DNA of 64,000 bases from Azolla caroliniana (lineage: Eukaryota > Polypodiophyta), in contig JBHGNT010000006.1 of NCBI GenBank assembly GCA_043228905.1, forward strand, positions 1,488,001 through 1,552,000, written 5' to 3'. Under the pieces are notes generated by a model that saw only the letters and a program-made list of their open reading frames with translations, was not told where the DNA came from and ran no database searches. This document shows positions 11,231 to 23,011 of this stretch, piece by piece. Each line of letters starts with the position of its first letter. The first letter of the stretch is position 1. Position numbers and translations under genes: made by a program.

Positions 11231-11562
11231 TTTACATAATCATCCACCACATGTTTTATTCTATTATAACACTAAGTTAAAATTTAGTCCAACATGCTTA
11301 TTGTAATAGGTTTTCCTCAAGATAAGGTTTAGTCCAACATGGCTATCATGATGTCTACATTCAGTTCATGTGTTTGTCTGTGGAAGTTTGTGTGTGTTTA
11401 CATAATCATCCACCGCATGTTTTATTCTATTATAACACTAAGTTAAAATTTAGTCCAACATGCTTATTCTAATAGGTTTTCATGAAGATAAGGTTTAGTC
11501 CAACATGGCTATCATGATGTCTACATTCAATTCATGTGTTTGTATGTGGAAGTTTGTGTGTG
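11231..11562. repeat. Tandem duplication, two units of 166 bp
   Basis: The units run 11231-11396 and 11397-11562, both starting TTTACATAATCATCCACC and ending GAAGTTTGTGTGTG. They differ at only a handful of sites, so the duplication is fairly recent. Each unit contains TTTAGTCCAACATG twice. Confidence 0.9.
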
Positions 11563-14500
11563 ATACAACCTTCTTCACGGCAATGTGTATGGTCACACGT
11601 TGTAAGACGTTAGTGCAAACATGTACTAGCTAGACTTCCTGCATCAAGAAACGACCTTCCATCTACTAAGAAAATATAATTTATCTTATATAAACTCAAA
11701 TGAGTGAATTTGGGGCAAGTTGCACCTTCCAATTCATGGTTAAGTTTGGCGTGTGCAATTAATCGTAGGTCAACATGCATAAGATATCAATTCCAAGGTG
11801 GCCCCTAAGTGCTTTATTAGAGCGACAACTTATTCATCACTATGTATTGTGGAATGATTGCGTGTGAAACACAATGTTACTACTACATTGACAAAATAAA
11901 CCAACTCACTCTCGCATCTTCATGACACAAATATTATAGTAGTACCAACTGCCCAGAATCGACTTTAAGAGCCACCATGTACTAGCTTCAATCTATTGTG
12001 TTTAGCTCATGATATAACTTCACTCACAATAAATTTATTGTTTTTCTCTAAAACAAGTCAAAGCATCCCATTAAATGCTAACACATCACCACATGATTGA
12101 TTAGGAATACAATCTTACAAAGAGAGCTTTACAATATAGATATTCATTGATCAATAATCAACATTCAAAAGGAGACGATGTTTAAATCGTATCAGCACAT
12201 TCACTACTAGATTAGTGAGTGCAAATGAAGATCAAGGAATCTCGATACAAACATGAAATACACCAATCTCTTTTGACAAGCATTATGTTGCATACTCCTA
12301 TGTTTTTCGTGAATTGTGCTTCCCACTTTATTGTTAATGTTTGAATGTGTAGCCCTACCTAAAAAGAGGCCAAATATTGTTTCAAATAAAGCGGACCCAC
12401 CACCCCTACGGTGACCAGTGCCATTATAACAGCCTTAAAAAAGGTAAGAATCTATACTATACCTCACGTCACTAATACGGCTAAAATGAAAAGGTGGATT
12501 CACTTACATTCTATGACGTACAAGACACCCTCATTCAATCCAATGGTTTACCAAGTTGGATCTTAGCTTTTGTTACTCGCACGATTACGAACATGCCGCA
12601 TTGCATGTAGCATAACCTCAAACATGACATTATGAGGACCCTAATCATCATCTATTGCATATGAGACAAGGGGCGAGACAATGCCAATCGATGGTTACCT
12701 TTGTGGTTATGTTGATGACCTTACAATTGTGGCACCTTTGGGTCCAATGATAGTCAAAAAACTTCGGGGGCATCTATGCATGTTAGTGTAGATGGATATG
12801 CATAGGATATTGAACCCAAGACTAACTAAATTTTATTCTCTAGTTTTTGTAGGTAAAACTTGTTATGTCTACGAATACATTGGCATGTTCTTTGTACTCT
12901 AGCATGTTATGTCAAGATTGTTGCCATAAGTGTGACCTATTTTATTGCTCGATGTATCGGCCTTACATTTCCCAAATATATGTAGTACTTCTACCTTCAT
13001 TTCCGAATCTTCATTGTTTAGGGTAAATCTATAAATGATATTACTTTTTTCGAAGTGTTTGTATATCATTGCATTTTGTAACACTATAACTGTGTTGCAA
13101 CTCATGAGTAATATTAACGGGTGACATTCTAATAACCTTGAAAGATGTTGGTGTTATCTCTCTTTAAAAGTGTAATAACCTCATGATATTGTGAGTTTGA
13201 ACATGTCAATACACTTCAAAGGTACTAGATTGAGAAAGAGTGTTACTAGTCACCTCTCTTTGTAGTATTTGACAAAATCATGGTGTTTTGATGCAGGAAG
13301 AGAATGGATCACTACCAGAGAACATAGACTTATACATAAATTCATTGAGCTAGATTCAATAACAAATTCTTGCTTGTTACTATAGTGTTTCTCTTGTCTC
13401 TTGAAAAATAAAAAGTAGACATGCATATACATAGTTTTTTACATCACTCATTGAACACTCATTGAACACTCATTGAAGGATGATAAATTGAAGGATAAGG
13501 CAACAGTCTAAATTATCCACAATTATAAAGCATAAGAAAACTACTAGATGTCTTAAGAATATCATACACAATTCTTACTTGGTGTCAAAGGCCTCAAGTC
13601 AATTGCAACTCCAACCAAGCTTTTGATGTTCATAGGTCATAATATATGTAAGAAACATGATTATATTGTAATTTGTGGGGAACTGCCCTTTATTATGTAG
13701 GAACAATCAACTGCCAATGTTCTTGTAATGTGAAAGGGGCCCTTGATAGTTTCCAACTTATATAAAAGCACAACAACTCTAATGTAAAAGAGACCTTTGG
13801 GTGCCCTAACTTTGTGGCTACCTTTTACATTCACTAAGAACCACTTTTTCCATGTTGCTTTTCCACCTAATTAATCGAGAAATACATGTTACTTATTTAG
13901 TAATGATCTATTTGAGACTAACATACTTCTTAATTAGTGTAGTAAGTGAATCTTAATTTATATTGACCTACGAAGCCTTTTGAGGCATCCGTGATTACAT
14001 GGAGTGGAGAAGTAACTGCATTTATATATTGATGTATGACGTGGTCTTTGCCGTTGACAAGTGCCATCTCAAAATCCCTTGGTTAGCCTATTGAGAGGAA
14101 GATGATCCCGCAAAACTCAAAAGTGACCCATCCCTTTGAGACAATGCGATCAAACCATAATTAGCTCAAATGTTATCGATAATAAAATTTATCATTAACT
14201 TGTGAGAAGTACAATGACTTGTTAGACGAGCATGATAATTGAAGTGTCAAACTCAAAATTTCACCAAGATGAGTGAATACATATGTCCATGGATTATTTT
14301 CACAAATAGGTTTTTGTATAAAGTAGAAACCCCCCATCTTAGGAAGGAGCCGTATCCAAGCTTATATGTTTATTTAGTCCCATAATTGGATTTGGTTGTC
14401 TCATTGTGGACAATAAATATATATTATATTATCTATATTTCATCGCATTTACTCTCATTTCCTTTGTTTGTTCAAATCATTGTGTGTTCCCCATTGTTTC

Positions 14501-16253
14501 TTCTTTTCCTCCCCCATCACTTCATCGTATTCGTTCATTATTTTTCCTTCCCCTTTTTTCTTTTTGAGATGGTTTGGCACACACATCCATCTTTGTCATC
14601 AAAGGATTCAATCTAGATTGAGTGGTGGAAGGGCAATGCAAATGGTTGAAAACAAATATCCATGGAGACATGTAAATATACCATTGCCTCGTCTTCTTTT
14701 TGTTAGTATGCAATGTGTTTCTCTTTCGTCCTTTCTTTCTCCCTTATTAATCGCCATCTTGAGTTATTTCTCAAGGACATTTAATACGTGAGAAAGATTA
14801 CAAATGTGCTATTTAAATATCTGAACAATATAGTAAAATAGTCTAAAACAAGTATTTTCCCATAATTTTCTAAAACATGCCACTTTATCAAATAAGATCA
14901 TACAATGGATGAATAAAGTGTGGAACTTCTACAATTATCTTTAATTTGTTGGACAATTGTTAATGTTCATAAATATTTGTTACCATTCATCGTAAAAGTT
15001 ATTCAACTCAAAACTATGATATCACAAATTCAAGGATAATATAGGCAGCACAATGGGATCTTGGAATTTAAACTCTTACGAACTTCATCATGATCATGAT
15101 CATCGACTTACATGAGGCAAATGTGGTGTCCACTCTAGAAAGGTGTTTTGTTTTGTAAGGTTGCAAAATGATGTGGGAAAGGCAGGGTGTAGCATGATAG
15201 AAGATGGCAATTCAATGTAGTACTTAAGAAACCTTGTTAATCTTATTTGTAATGCAAACAAAGATTATTGAATTTGTATGAGCTTCAAGAGGTGTTTCCA
15301 AAATTTCGTAGTGAATCTAAGATCTCATTTGATGATAATGATGTTTTGGAAGCCCATAGCGATGAAAAGTCTTGCAAAGTCGAAGTGCGATCATGACTTC
15401 ACTTGAGATGGAGAAAGAGCATGGAATGAAATGTGCCATCATTGAAATGAAAATCAATCCACAACTACTAGAATGACATCATGATCTTTAGAAGTGGAAA
15501 ACTCTAAAATCCTTCCAAGCCCAATTGGTATTAGTTGAGTGTTAAATAATCCATACTAAAAATGATGAGTGGCTTTTCCCGAAGCGCAAATGCCACAAAA
15601 TAAAAAAAAAGCCTCAACTTTTCTCCAAACGAGGGACACTAGTAATCACGAACAATGAGCTCAATTGTCTAAGTGTCCCCAAAATGGTCTATGAAATGAG
15701 AATTTGTGACAAGCCTAGATTATTTGAAGGTATGGTGGATTATTTGGAACATACAAGAAACCATGTCAACACACAAGCTTGTCATGCTTTAATTAGGCAT
15801 ACCATATTCATCTGTTCATGATGTCGATTATGACAAAATTGTATCCAAGTATCGAATCATTCATGTGGCACTACATCTATCATTGATGAGTTTTGAGTGT
15901 CATCTAAAAATGTTATATCAGGATGAGCTAAAAACAAGGTGGTGGCACCAAGTTGTAGACTATTTGAACCAATAACAAACTAAGAGTAATGACCAAAAGT
16001 GAGCTTGCTTGGTTTTGGTACTAAGTAAAAATGACATGACAGTGCATTCAATTTGTTCCACAACCATCCTAGTTATAGATATTCAATATGATAGGAAGAA
16101 CACCATAACTTTATAAGGGGAGCATTCAAGACAACATTGTGATTCCTAAAAGGAGTCCACAGTAGCCAATAATTGATCCATAACATAGATGGTATAAAAA
16201 AATTGATGGAATTTTCAAGAATGAAAATAAATAGGGTGCAATTGATAGTTATC

Positions 16254-16722
16254 TCTATCTTGAATTAAGATGCCTACCAATGCAAATTTATCGAATCTGG
16301 AAAATAAGGTTTTGATGGGGCTTGGTGTGCCCAAATTGGAGCTACTATGAAGGCATGTTTTAATACCACAAAGGTTCAATCTCCATCAATGGTCTAGTCA
16401 AAAGTGACATCTATCTTAACTTAAGATGGCTACCAATGCAAAATTATGGGATCTGGAAAATAAGGTTGTGATGGGGGTCGGTGTGCCCAAATTGGAGCTA
16501 CTATGACGGCATGTTTCAATACCACAAATGTTCAATCTCCATCAATGGTCTAGTCGAAAGTGACATCTATCTTGACTTAAGCTAGCTATCGATGCAAATT
16601 TATGGGATCTGGAAAATAAGGCTTTGATGGGGCTTGGTGTGCCCAAATTGGAGCTACTATGAAGGCATGTTTCAATACCACAAAGGTTCAATCTCCCTCA
16701 ATGGTCTAGTCAAAAGTGACAT
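16254..16722 (-). repeat. Three tandem units of about 156 bp inside a gypsy RNase H region
   Basis: Units start near 16254, 16411 and 16567 (periods 157 and 156). Read on the minus strand, each unit resembles the start of the gypsy RNase H domain, with a pattern like FVVLKHAF..API..HQAPSKP. The repeat unit is close to 52 codons. The three units differ at several positions. Confidence 0.85.
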
Positions 16723-17330
16723 CCTTTGGAGTGAGACATTTGATCAACAAGACAATATTTTAATATTTCTTAATAGAATAAGAAAGCAGTTCCTAAACCC
16801 TACTAAACATTAAACATTCGATGAGCATCTGTTTTCCAATGAAGAATAGTCTAGACTTTTGCTTAATCAATAGATATCCATTTAGAGGTGATGAAATACA
16901 CTAAGAATTTTAGATTACACTTATTCTTAAACTAATATTTGTCTACATTCGCATATGGTTCATGCTCTTAAAAGTTTTTAGAGCACTATTAGCATGGGAT
17001 TAGTGCTCTTGTAAAGACTTCAAGAATATCATAATGTCATCTAACTACACAATAACAAGCTAGAGGTCCAGGAATTCCCCCAGAAAACCATTTTGTCACA
17101 TGTTGAAAAATCGTTGGAGCATTAGTAAGCCCAAATGGCATGACAATGTACAAAACCAAACTTCCACTTATCCTCCTCTCTAATACAAATGAAATTATAA
17201 TAAATACCATGGAGATTGACCTTAATTAACTATTTGGCTTCCTTGAGGCACTACAACATGTGTATGATTACCGAATAAAGGGTATCAATTTTAAAATGTG
17301 GTATTGTTGAGTGCAATTTTCTTATTAAGT
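16254..17330 (-). pseudogene. Ty3/gypsy pol relic (reverse transcriptase to RNase H)
   Basis: Minus-strand translation, with frameshifts and stops, gives the gypsy reverse transcriptase landmarks in order. A segment like NLHGIYYNF...EEDKWK lies near 17180-17240, MPFGLTNAPTIFQH near 17115-17160, and LDDIMIFLKSLQEH near 17000-17045. Then come EHMRM and a thumb-like ISIDQAKVQTILHW region (about 16850-16990, with nonsense codons) and the triplicated RNase H start. The YxDD motif has a changed first residue. No LTR, integrase or gag could be attached. The element is old and inactive. Confidence 0.8.
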
Positions 17331-19457
17331 CATGGTGTTATCGTGTCGACCATAACAATTGACCATAGTGACTTAGGTATGGTGAACAATGTGTCGTGTG
17401 GTATAGAGGGAATTAGTTCTTGGAACATAAGTGATCGTAAGAGGGCCACGAGGGCCACTTAAGAGTTGATTGAGACAACCATGTAATTGGAGTTTGGGTA
17501 GATCGAACTACTTGATTGAAATACTTAGTTAAAGAAAACTTTAATGATATTAAGGGAGAGTGAACACAATTAGAGAAATAGAGTTTGATTAATAAGGATG
17601 CACAATTAACAGAGTTGAGCTACAATACTTCCCTCTCTCTATATTCCTTTAGTTAGGAGGAACACCCTACTCATTATGTTGGTAAGATTAATCTATGGGG
17701 CTCTACCTTTGTACCATGTTATTGTTAAGCTATATATCCTAATGGTTAAAAATGCTCTTTGGCAAGATATTTCGTAAATCTTTTGCATGTACAATGATCA
17801 CAATATTCTCAACATCCATGAACTACCTTAGCATGATTGATAATGATTGAGATGGATGCACAATACTGTGCATCCATTTAGAGAAGTCTGTAATACTGTG
17901 CAATGCAAATAAATGATTAGATAACATTTAAAAAAAACAATGTTGGCATGAATTTCATTGAATGTTCAATGGTACTTTTAATACAAGGATGGTTTTTACC
18001 AAGATCTCACGAACTGTGTATTGCATTAATTTGTTAATCCCTGGAGTTGGTAGCGCACCTTACATAGAGTCAATTTGTTCGACTCACCCCCTCAAAAGGT
18101 GTAAAGAAATCATAAAATTCCTGTAGGGCCCTCTATTGTCTTGTTTGTTAATAGTTCAATATCTAAACTTTGCCTTAAAAAGAATCCAGTTATTTGCAAA
18201 GGAACATACAAATAGTGAAATTGCTGAAGTAGGAAAGTCGGCCTCCTCTAATATCTTGTTTGTTTATGTTCAAATGTATCGATTAATACATTCTTTACCC
18301 TTCGATGTATTTTTAATTAATGTATCAAGGTCTATCCCCCGTAGCAAAAGAGTATACATGTACTAAAGTGTTTAATAGGAAAGTTGTGGGTCTTGTTTAT
18401 TAATTAATATGTCAAGTCTGCCCTTTGTTGTTTAAAATGTCCTAGTATAACAAAGTGCTTGAAAAGGAATGCCGCATGTCTTGTTTATTAGTATGTTAAG
18501 GTCTAGTGCTAGTCTAAAAAGAGTCTACATATAATCAAGTGTCTAAGTAGGAAAGGTCTCGACCAAGTGTTAAAATAGTCCAAAGTTGTTGATGCCAAGT
18601 GGATCGATCCCGATCCAACAATTCCTTTCACAACTATTCTTTTGGGTATAGTCGATGATGCTTGGTAGTTTCTGTAAGCACTCTATTCAAAGTGGTCTAA
18701 GTGCAAAGTTTGTCATAAGAAAAGGACAATCATAATTGTAGTAGGACCCATCAACTACACATCCTTTACAAAGTCATGACATTACATGGTCCAATGTTTT
18801 CAAATGGGAGCATATTGTTGAAATATTGGTTTGACACACATGCAACCTACTATATGAATTCATGTTGATGTTCATTACCCACTTCTCCGAAAAATGTAAT
18901 GCAATTTTTTATATGTTCCAAATCATTCATGTAGTCATGTAGGCGGTATGGATGTCAAATTATTTCAATAACAAAATTAATTACTATTTATGGTAGTAGC
19001 ATTGTATCCAACTTCCTTGTGAAGAAGTTATATCAAAAGTATTCTCTGAGCATCTCTTCATCACCCTATGATTGTCCAGGACTTTATTTATCCATTATAG
19101 GCAAAACTACCACCATGTGTAAGAAAGTTGGATGACACTTCTAATATTGGCACGGAAAAATATCTAAAATTATATTTTAACCAATTGTGTCAACTTGCAC
19201 ATGTATAGAGAAACATTTAACATTCATTGGTAGAATAATTTTAACACATGAGGAGATTATACATAGCATCGTGGAGCACTGCGGCCTCGATTTCCCTCGG
19301 TTGATAGCTGGATGAATGCCTTCAATGCATGCAATTGGTGTTATGGATGCACAAGAGGTAAACTCGTCAAGTCTTGTTTTGTAAGAGGCTTGAAACCACA
19401 TCCCCTCGTTTTTGGGAGAATTGGATGTTGATCGCAAGCTTCACCCTTTGGGGTAAG
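17331..19457. other. AT-rich intergenic DNA
   Basis: No supported gene. A short patch of more balanced composition (about 19230-19440) is open on both strands, but I recognise no domain in it. Confidence 0.5.
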
Positions 19458-19459
19458 TA

Positions 19460-19898
19460 AGAATCGGCAACGGTTTTGTTCTGTTCAGTTCGAGAGGGTC
19501 CAAACCAAACCGGTTTGGAATCGAACCGTTTAAATTTTTTGAAACTTGAACCGAACCACGAAACTGTTAAACCGAACCGTTAAACATTTTCCAAACCGTT
19601 AAACCATTAAAACGTAAAAACTGTGGTTTCGTGGTTCGGTTTCAGTTTTCAACTTAGGTCAAATTTTAAATTTTAAAATTTTAAAATTTATAATAATTCA
19701 TTATTTTAAAATTGTAAAGATGATCCTAAAATGTGAGAATAAGGTCTAAAAATGAAAAGATTGTTTAAAAACAATTTTTAAAATTTTTTTAAAAAATAAT
19801 AAAAAATAAATAATCGTTTAAACTGTAGTTTTTGACTGTTGAAACCGAACCGAACCATTCTAAAAAACCTAAACCAGAACCGAACCGTTGCCGATTGC
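19460..19898. mobile_element. MITE-like element, copy 1, TA target duplication
   Basis: About 439 bp with inverted ends: the left end reads GAATCGGCAACGG and the right end CCGTTGCCGATTGC. The interior is AT-rich and bounded by subterminal arrays of AACCGAACCG/CGGTTCGGTT. TA flanks both ends (19458-19459 and 19899-19900). A second copy with the same layout is at 62233-62701. No coding capacity, so it is non-autonomous. The superfamily is uncertain: a TA duplication would fit Tc1/mariner-type elements. Confidence 0.65.
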
Positions 19899-19969
19899 TA
19901 GGGGTACGTGTGGAAAGCACTATTGTAAGTAGGTGGAGCAGAGAAACATAGTTCGTCTTATGATCTTAA

Positions 19970-20181
19970 TGTAGAGACAACAAATGAAGAGGAGGAACAC
20001 TGAGAGGGAAAATACTCTTATTGATGAGGGCAACAATAGTTCTGTCTATTCTCAACAAAGAGATTTTTTACACAATAGTTAGAAAAAGAGAAATAAAATA
20101 AAAAACAAGGGCACATGCCATTTTGACCTTTTCACACTATGTACATGTATCTATGTACATAGTATTTATGTACATATAACA
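19970..20181 (-). mobile_element. Copia A, 3' LTR (212 bp, minus orientation)
   Basis: In the minus orientation it starts TGTTATATGTACATA and ends TGTCTCTACA, the usual TG...CA. It directly follows the end of copia A pol and a short purine-rich stretch (GTGGGA). A shorter, related LTR fragment occurs at 39776-39916. Confidence 0.65.
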
Positions 20182-22317
20182 ATGTCCCACTAAAAGGCCT
20201 AAACTAAGAGTACAAACAATAGAAGGTTGAACTATACAACGCCTATACCTCCCACCTGATGGGCATGTTACATAAGGCACTAGGCGATACCCATCAAGTG
20301 ACAACAATGCCCCAATGCATCTTGTAGTAAGGCCTTGGTCAATGCATTTGCGCCATTTTCTCGAGAAACACCCTTCTCAAGGCTAATGCAACCATTAGCT
20401 AAGCATTCATGAATGAAATGGTATCACACTCCAATGTGCTTGGTCTTTGCATGATATAATGGGTTCTTAGCCAAAGCAATGGCAGTCTAACTATCACAAA
20501 ACAATTTGGGTACATGTTGAGGTATACCCATGTCACTAGCTAATTGAGACAACCAAATTGCTTCCTTACATGCCTCACTGGCTGCAACATACTCTGCCTT
20601 TGTAGTTGACAATGCGACACATTCTTGAAGACGATATCTCCAAGCAATGAAACCTCCAATAATTTGAAAAATGTACCATGAAGTAGATTTCCTACTGTCA
20701 GCACATCCAACATAATCTGAATCTATGCATCCGATGAGAAAGATATCACCTCTTCCCAAACATAGACACTTATCTTTAGTGCCACTCGGATATCTCAATA
20801 TCAACTTGACTGCATCCCAATGTTTCTTACCAGGATTTAACATGAATCGACTTACCGCTCCCACTGCAAATGCAATGTTTGGTCTAGTACCCACCACGAT
20901 ATACACAAGACTACCAATAACATATTGATAATGAACCTTGGTCATGAATTCCTTGTCCTCATCAGATGTGGGGTAATCACATGTGCTCAACTTTACATAT
21001 GTAGGAAATGGAGTGCTCAACGGCTTTGCATTCTCCATATTAAACCACTTGAGTACTTTGGATATGTACTCAACTTGAGACAAGTAAATGCATCGTTTAC
21101 TCCAATCATGAGTAATACACATACTAAGAATATGTTTCGTGTCTCCCAAATCCTTCATGTCAAAAGCCTAACTCAAGTTTTTCTTCAACAAGGATAACTC
21201 ATCCTTGTTTACCAACGATAAGCATGTCATCAACATAGAGTATCAACATAATAGAACTCTCATCTGAACATTTTTTCATATAAAGACAATGTTCCTCATT
21301 GCTTCTAGTGCACCCTTCAGTCTTCATAAAAGCATCAAACTTTTGGTACCACAAACTTGGGGACTTCTTAAACCCGTACAAGCTCTTCTTGAGTTTACAT
21401 ACCAAATGTTCTTTGCCCGAGACTTCATAACCTTTTTGTTGTTCCATATAGATCTCCTCATCAAGATCCCCATGCAAGAAATCAGTCTTTACATCCATTT
21501 GGACTAATTCTAACTCTTGATTCGCAGCCAATGCAAGCAACATACACAATGTAGTCATCTTAACAACAAGAGAGAAAATTTCATCAAAGTCAACTCCTTG
21601 TTCTTGCTTGAAATGTTTTGGTACCAAGTGTGTTTTGTACTTTGGAGAAGTCCTATCACATGTATATTTATACTTGTAGACCCACTTGCATGGTAATGCT
21701 TTCTATCATTTGGCAAATGTACTAAATCCCAAGTACCATTCTTATGAATACTATCCAATTCACTTTGCATGACATGCTCCCATTTAGCATGATCACTAGC
21801 CAGCATAGCTTCCTTATAGCAAGAGGGATCACCTGCATCTGTTAACATCACATTGTCCGTGAGCCTAGCATGTGGCCTAGAGACACAAGTAGATCGTCTC
21901 ACTAGTTGTTGAACTGGAGTAGGAATGTTCTCAGGTTGTACACATGCGTCATCATCTTGTACATCCTCATATGGGTGGACATATTATGTAGGACTGTACG
22001 GCATAGGTGTGGGATTATTCACTTGCACACTAATAGAGGGTGTAACATCTTGAAACACCACTTTCCTCACTCACTTCCTTAATTGGCTACTTATGCATAA
22101 TCTTTTCATTGAAAATGACATCATTACTTTTGACTATAGTGCGTGTTTCAGGGTCCCATACTCGATATCCAAACTGACCATCTATACTATAGCCAGGAAA
22201 AACACATTTTCTACTTTTGAAACCTAGTTTCTACCTTAACTATTTTGGAACATGAGCATATGCTTCACATCCAAACACTCTAAGATGATCATTGTGAGGG
22301 GTTTTTCTAGTACATAG
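20182..22317 (-). pseudogene. Copia A, degenerate pol (integrase end, RT, RNase H)
   Basis: Minus-strand Ty1/copia polyprotein remnant. From high to low coordinates it shows the integrase C-terminal part (HLRVFGCEAYAHVPK near 22250, GQFGYRVWDPETR near 22150), a linker, then reverse transcriptase (about 21627-21199) with VQMDVKTDFLHGDL, SLYGFKKSP and an intact YVDDMLIVG. RNase H (about 21158-20480) has STTKAEYVAASEA and FCDS, then a stop where the family has CDSQSA. Frames are broken by several stops and shifts, for example between about 21900 and 22240 and at 21199. Gag, protease and the integrase core are missing because the element meets the copia B1 LTR at 22318. Confidence 0.85.
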
Positions 22318-22981
22318 TGTTAGGAAACAGGTCCCTCCGGATGAGGAGTACCCGGCTACGGATGACCCGGTGAGAACCGGATGATGAAGACATGATGAGA
22401 ACCGGATGAGGAGTACCCGGCTACGGATGACCCGGTGAGAACCGGATGATGAGTGCCCGGCAAGCGCCGGATGATGCAGGCCCAGTGAAGAGTGATCACC
22501 GGATGAAGGGACATATTCGTAAATATGTTTCTGAGAGACAATCGGGGCTATATTTGTAAATAGCCGAAAATTCATTTTAGTATAAATATGACTTAGGGCA
22601 AACTGTTGTTTATGATGATGTGTGTGTGTAGTTGTTGTCATTCTTGTTGGCGCAAGATTAGAGCGCAACAGTGTACACAGAGAGAGAGAAAGAAACGAAG
22701 AGGTCGTTGCCTCTGTTGTAACCGCCGCCTGTGGCAAAGATCGTGAGCACGAGGTTGTTGCCTCCATGAGCTCACTGTTGTAATCTTTGTGATATAGTGA
22801 TAGTTCACAGTCAGTGGGTTGCCGTGGTTTTTTCCCTAATTTGGGTTTTTCCACGTAAACATCCTATGTACTCTCTTTTCTTTCCTCTGTGTCGTGCCTT
22901 CATTATCCGTTTATTTCTGTGCTTCAATTATAGACTCGGTTGTGGCCGAGTGGTGTGGAAAGGGAGTGTGCATTCCTGTCA
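22318..22981 (+). mobile_element. Copia B1, 5' LTR (664 bp)
   Basis: Begins TGTTAGGAAACAGG and ends CATTCCTGTCA. A primer binding site follows three bases later. TATAAATATGACTTAGGG near 22580 would be its core promoter. A minisatellite (about 22336-22505) built from CCGGATGAGGAGTACCCGGC and related words fills the U3 part. The 3' partner is at 37614-38375. The five bases before it (CATAG) are not repeated after the 3' LTR. Confidence 0.85.
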
Positions 22982-22984
22982 AAG

Positions 22985-22996
22985 TGGTATCAGAGC
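22985..22996 (+). other. Copia B1 primer binding site
   Basis: TGGTATCAGAGC, complementary to the 3' end of plant initiator tRNA-Met, three bases after the LTR. Confidence 0.85.
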
Positions 22997-23011
22997 GAAA
23001 CGACACAGAAA

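Larger units (their letters stand above)
9413..16250. other. AT-rich intergenic DNA with short repeats
   Basis: No supported gene. Items that can be named are AGT/AGG, TA and poly-C tracts near 10.4-10.96 kb and a 166-bp tandem duplication at 11231-11562. The rest is AT-rich with many interrupted frames. Parts of 15.0-16.2 kb may be older retroelement debris, but I could not match them to a domain. Confidence 0.5.

Noticed and set aside
22240-22854. A 204-codon minus-strand frame joining copia A to the B1 LTR.
   Set aside because: Only its last ~25 residues are copia A integrase; the rest is antisense LTR minisatellite.
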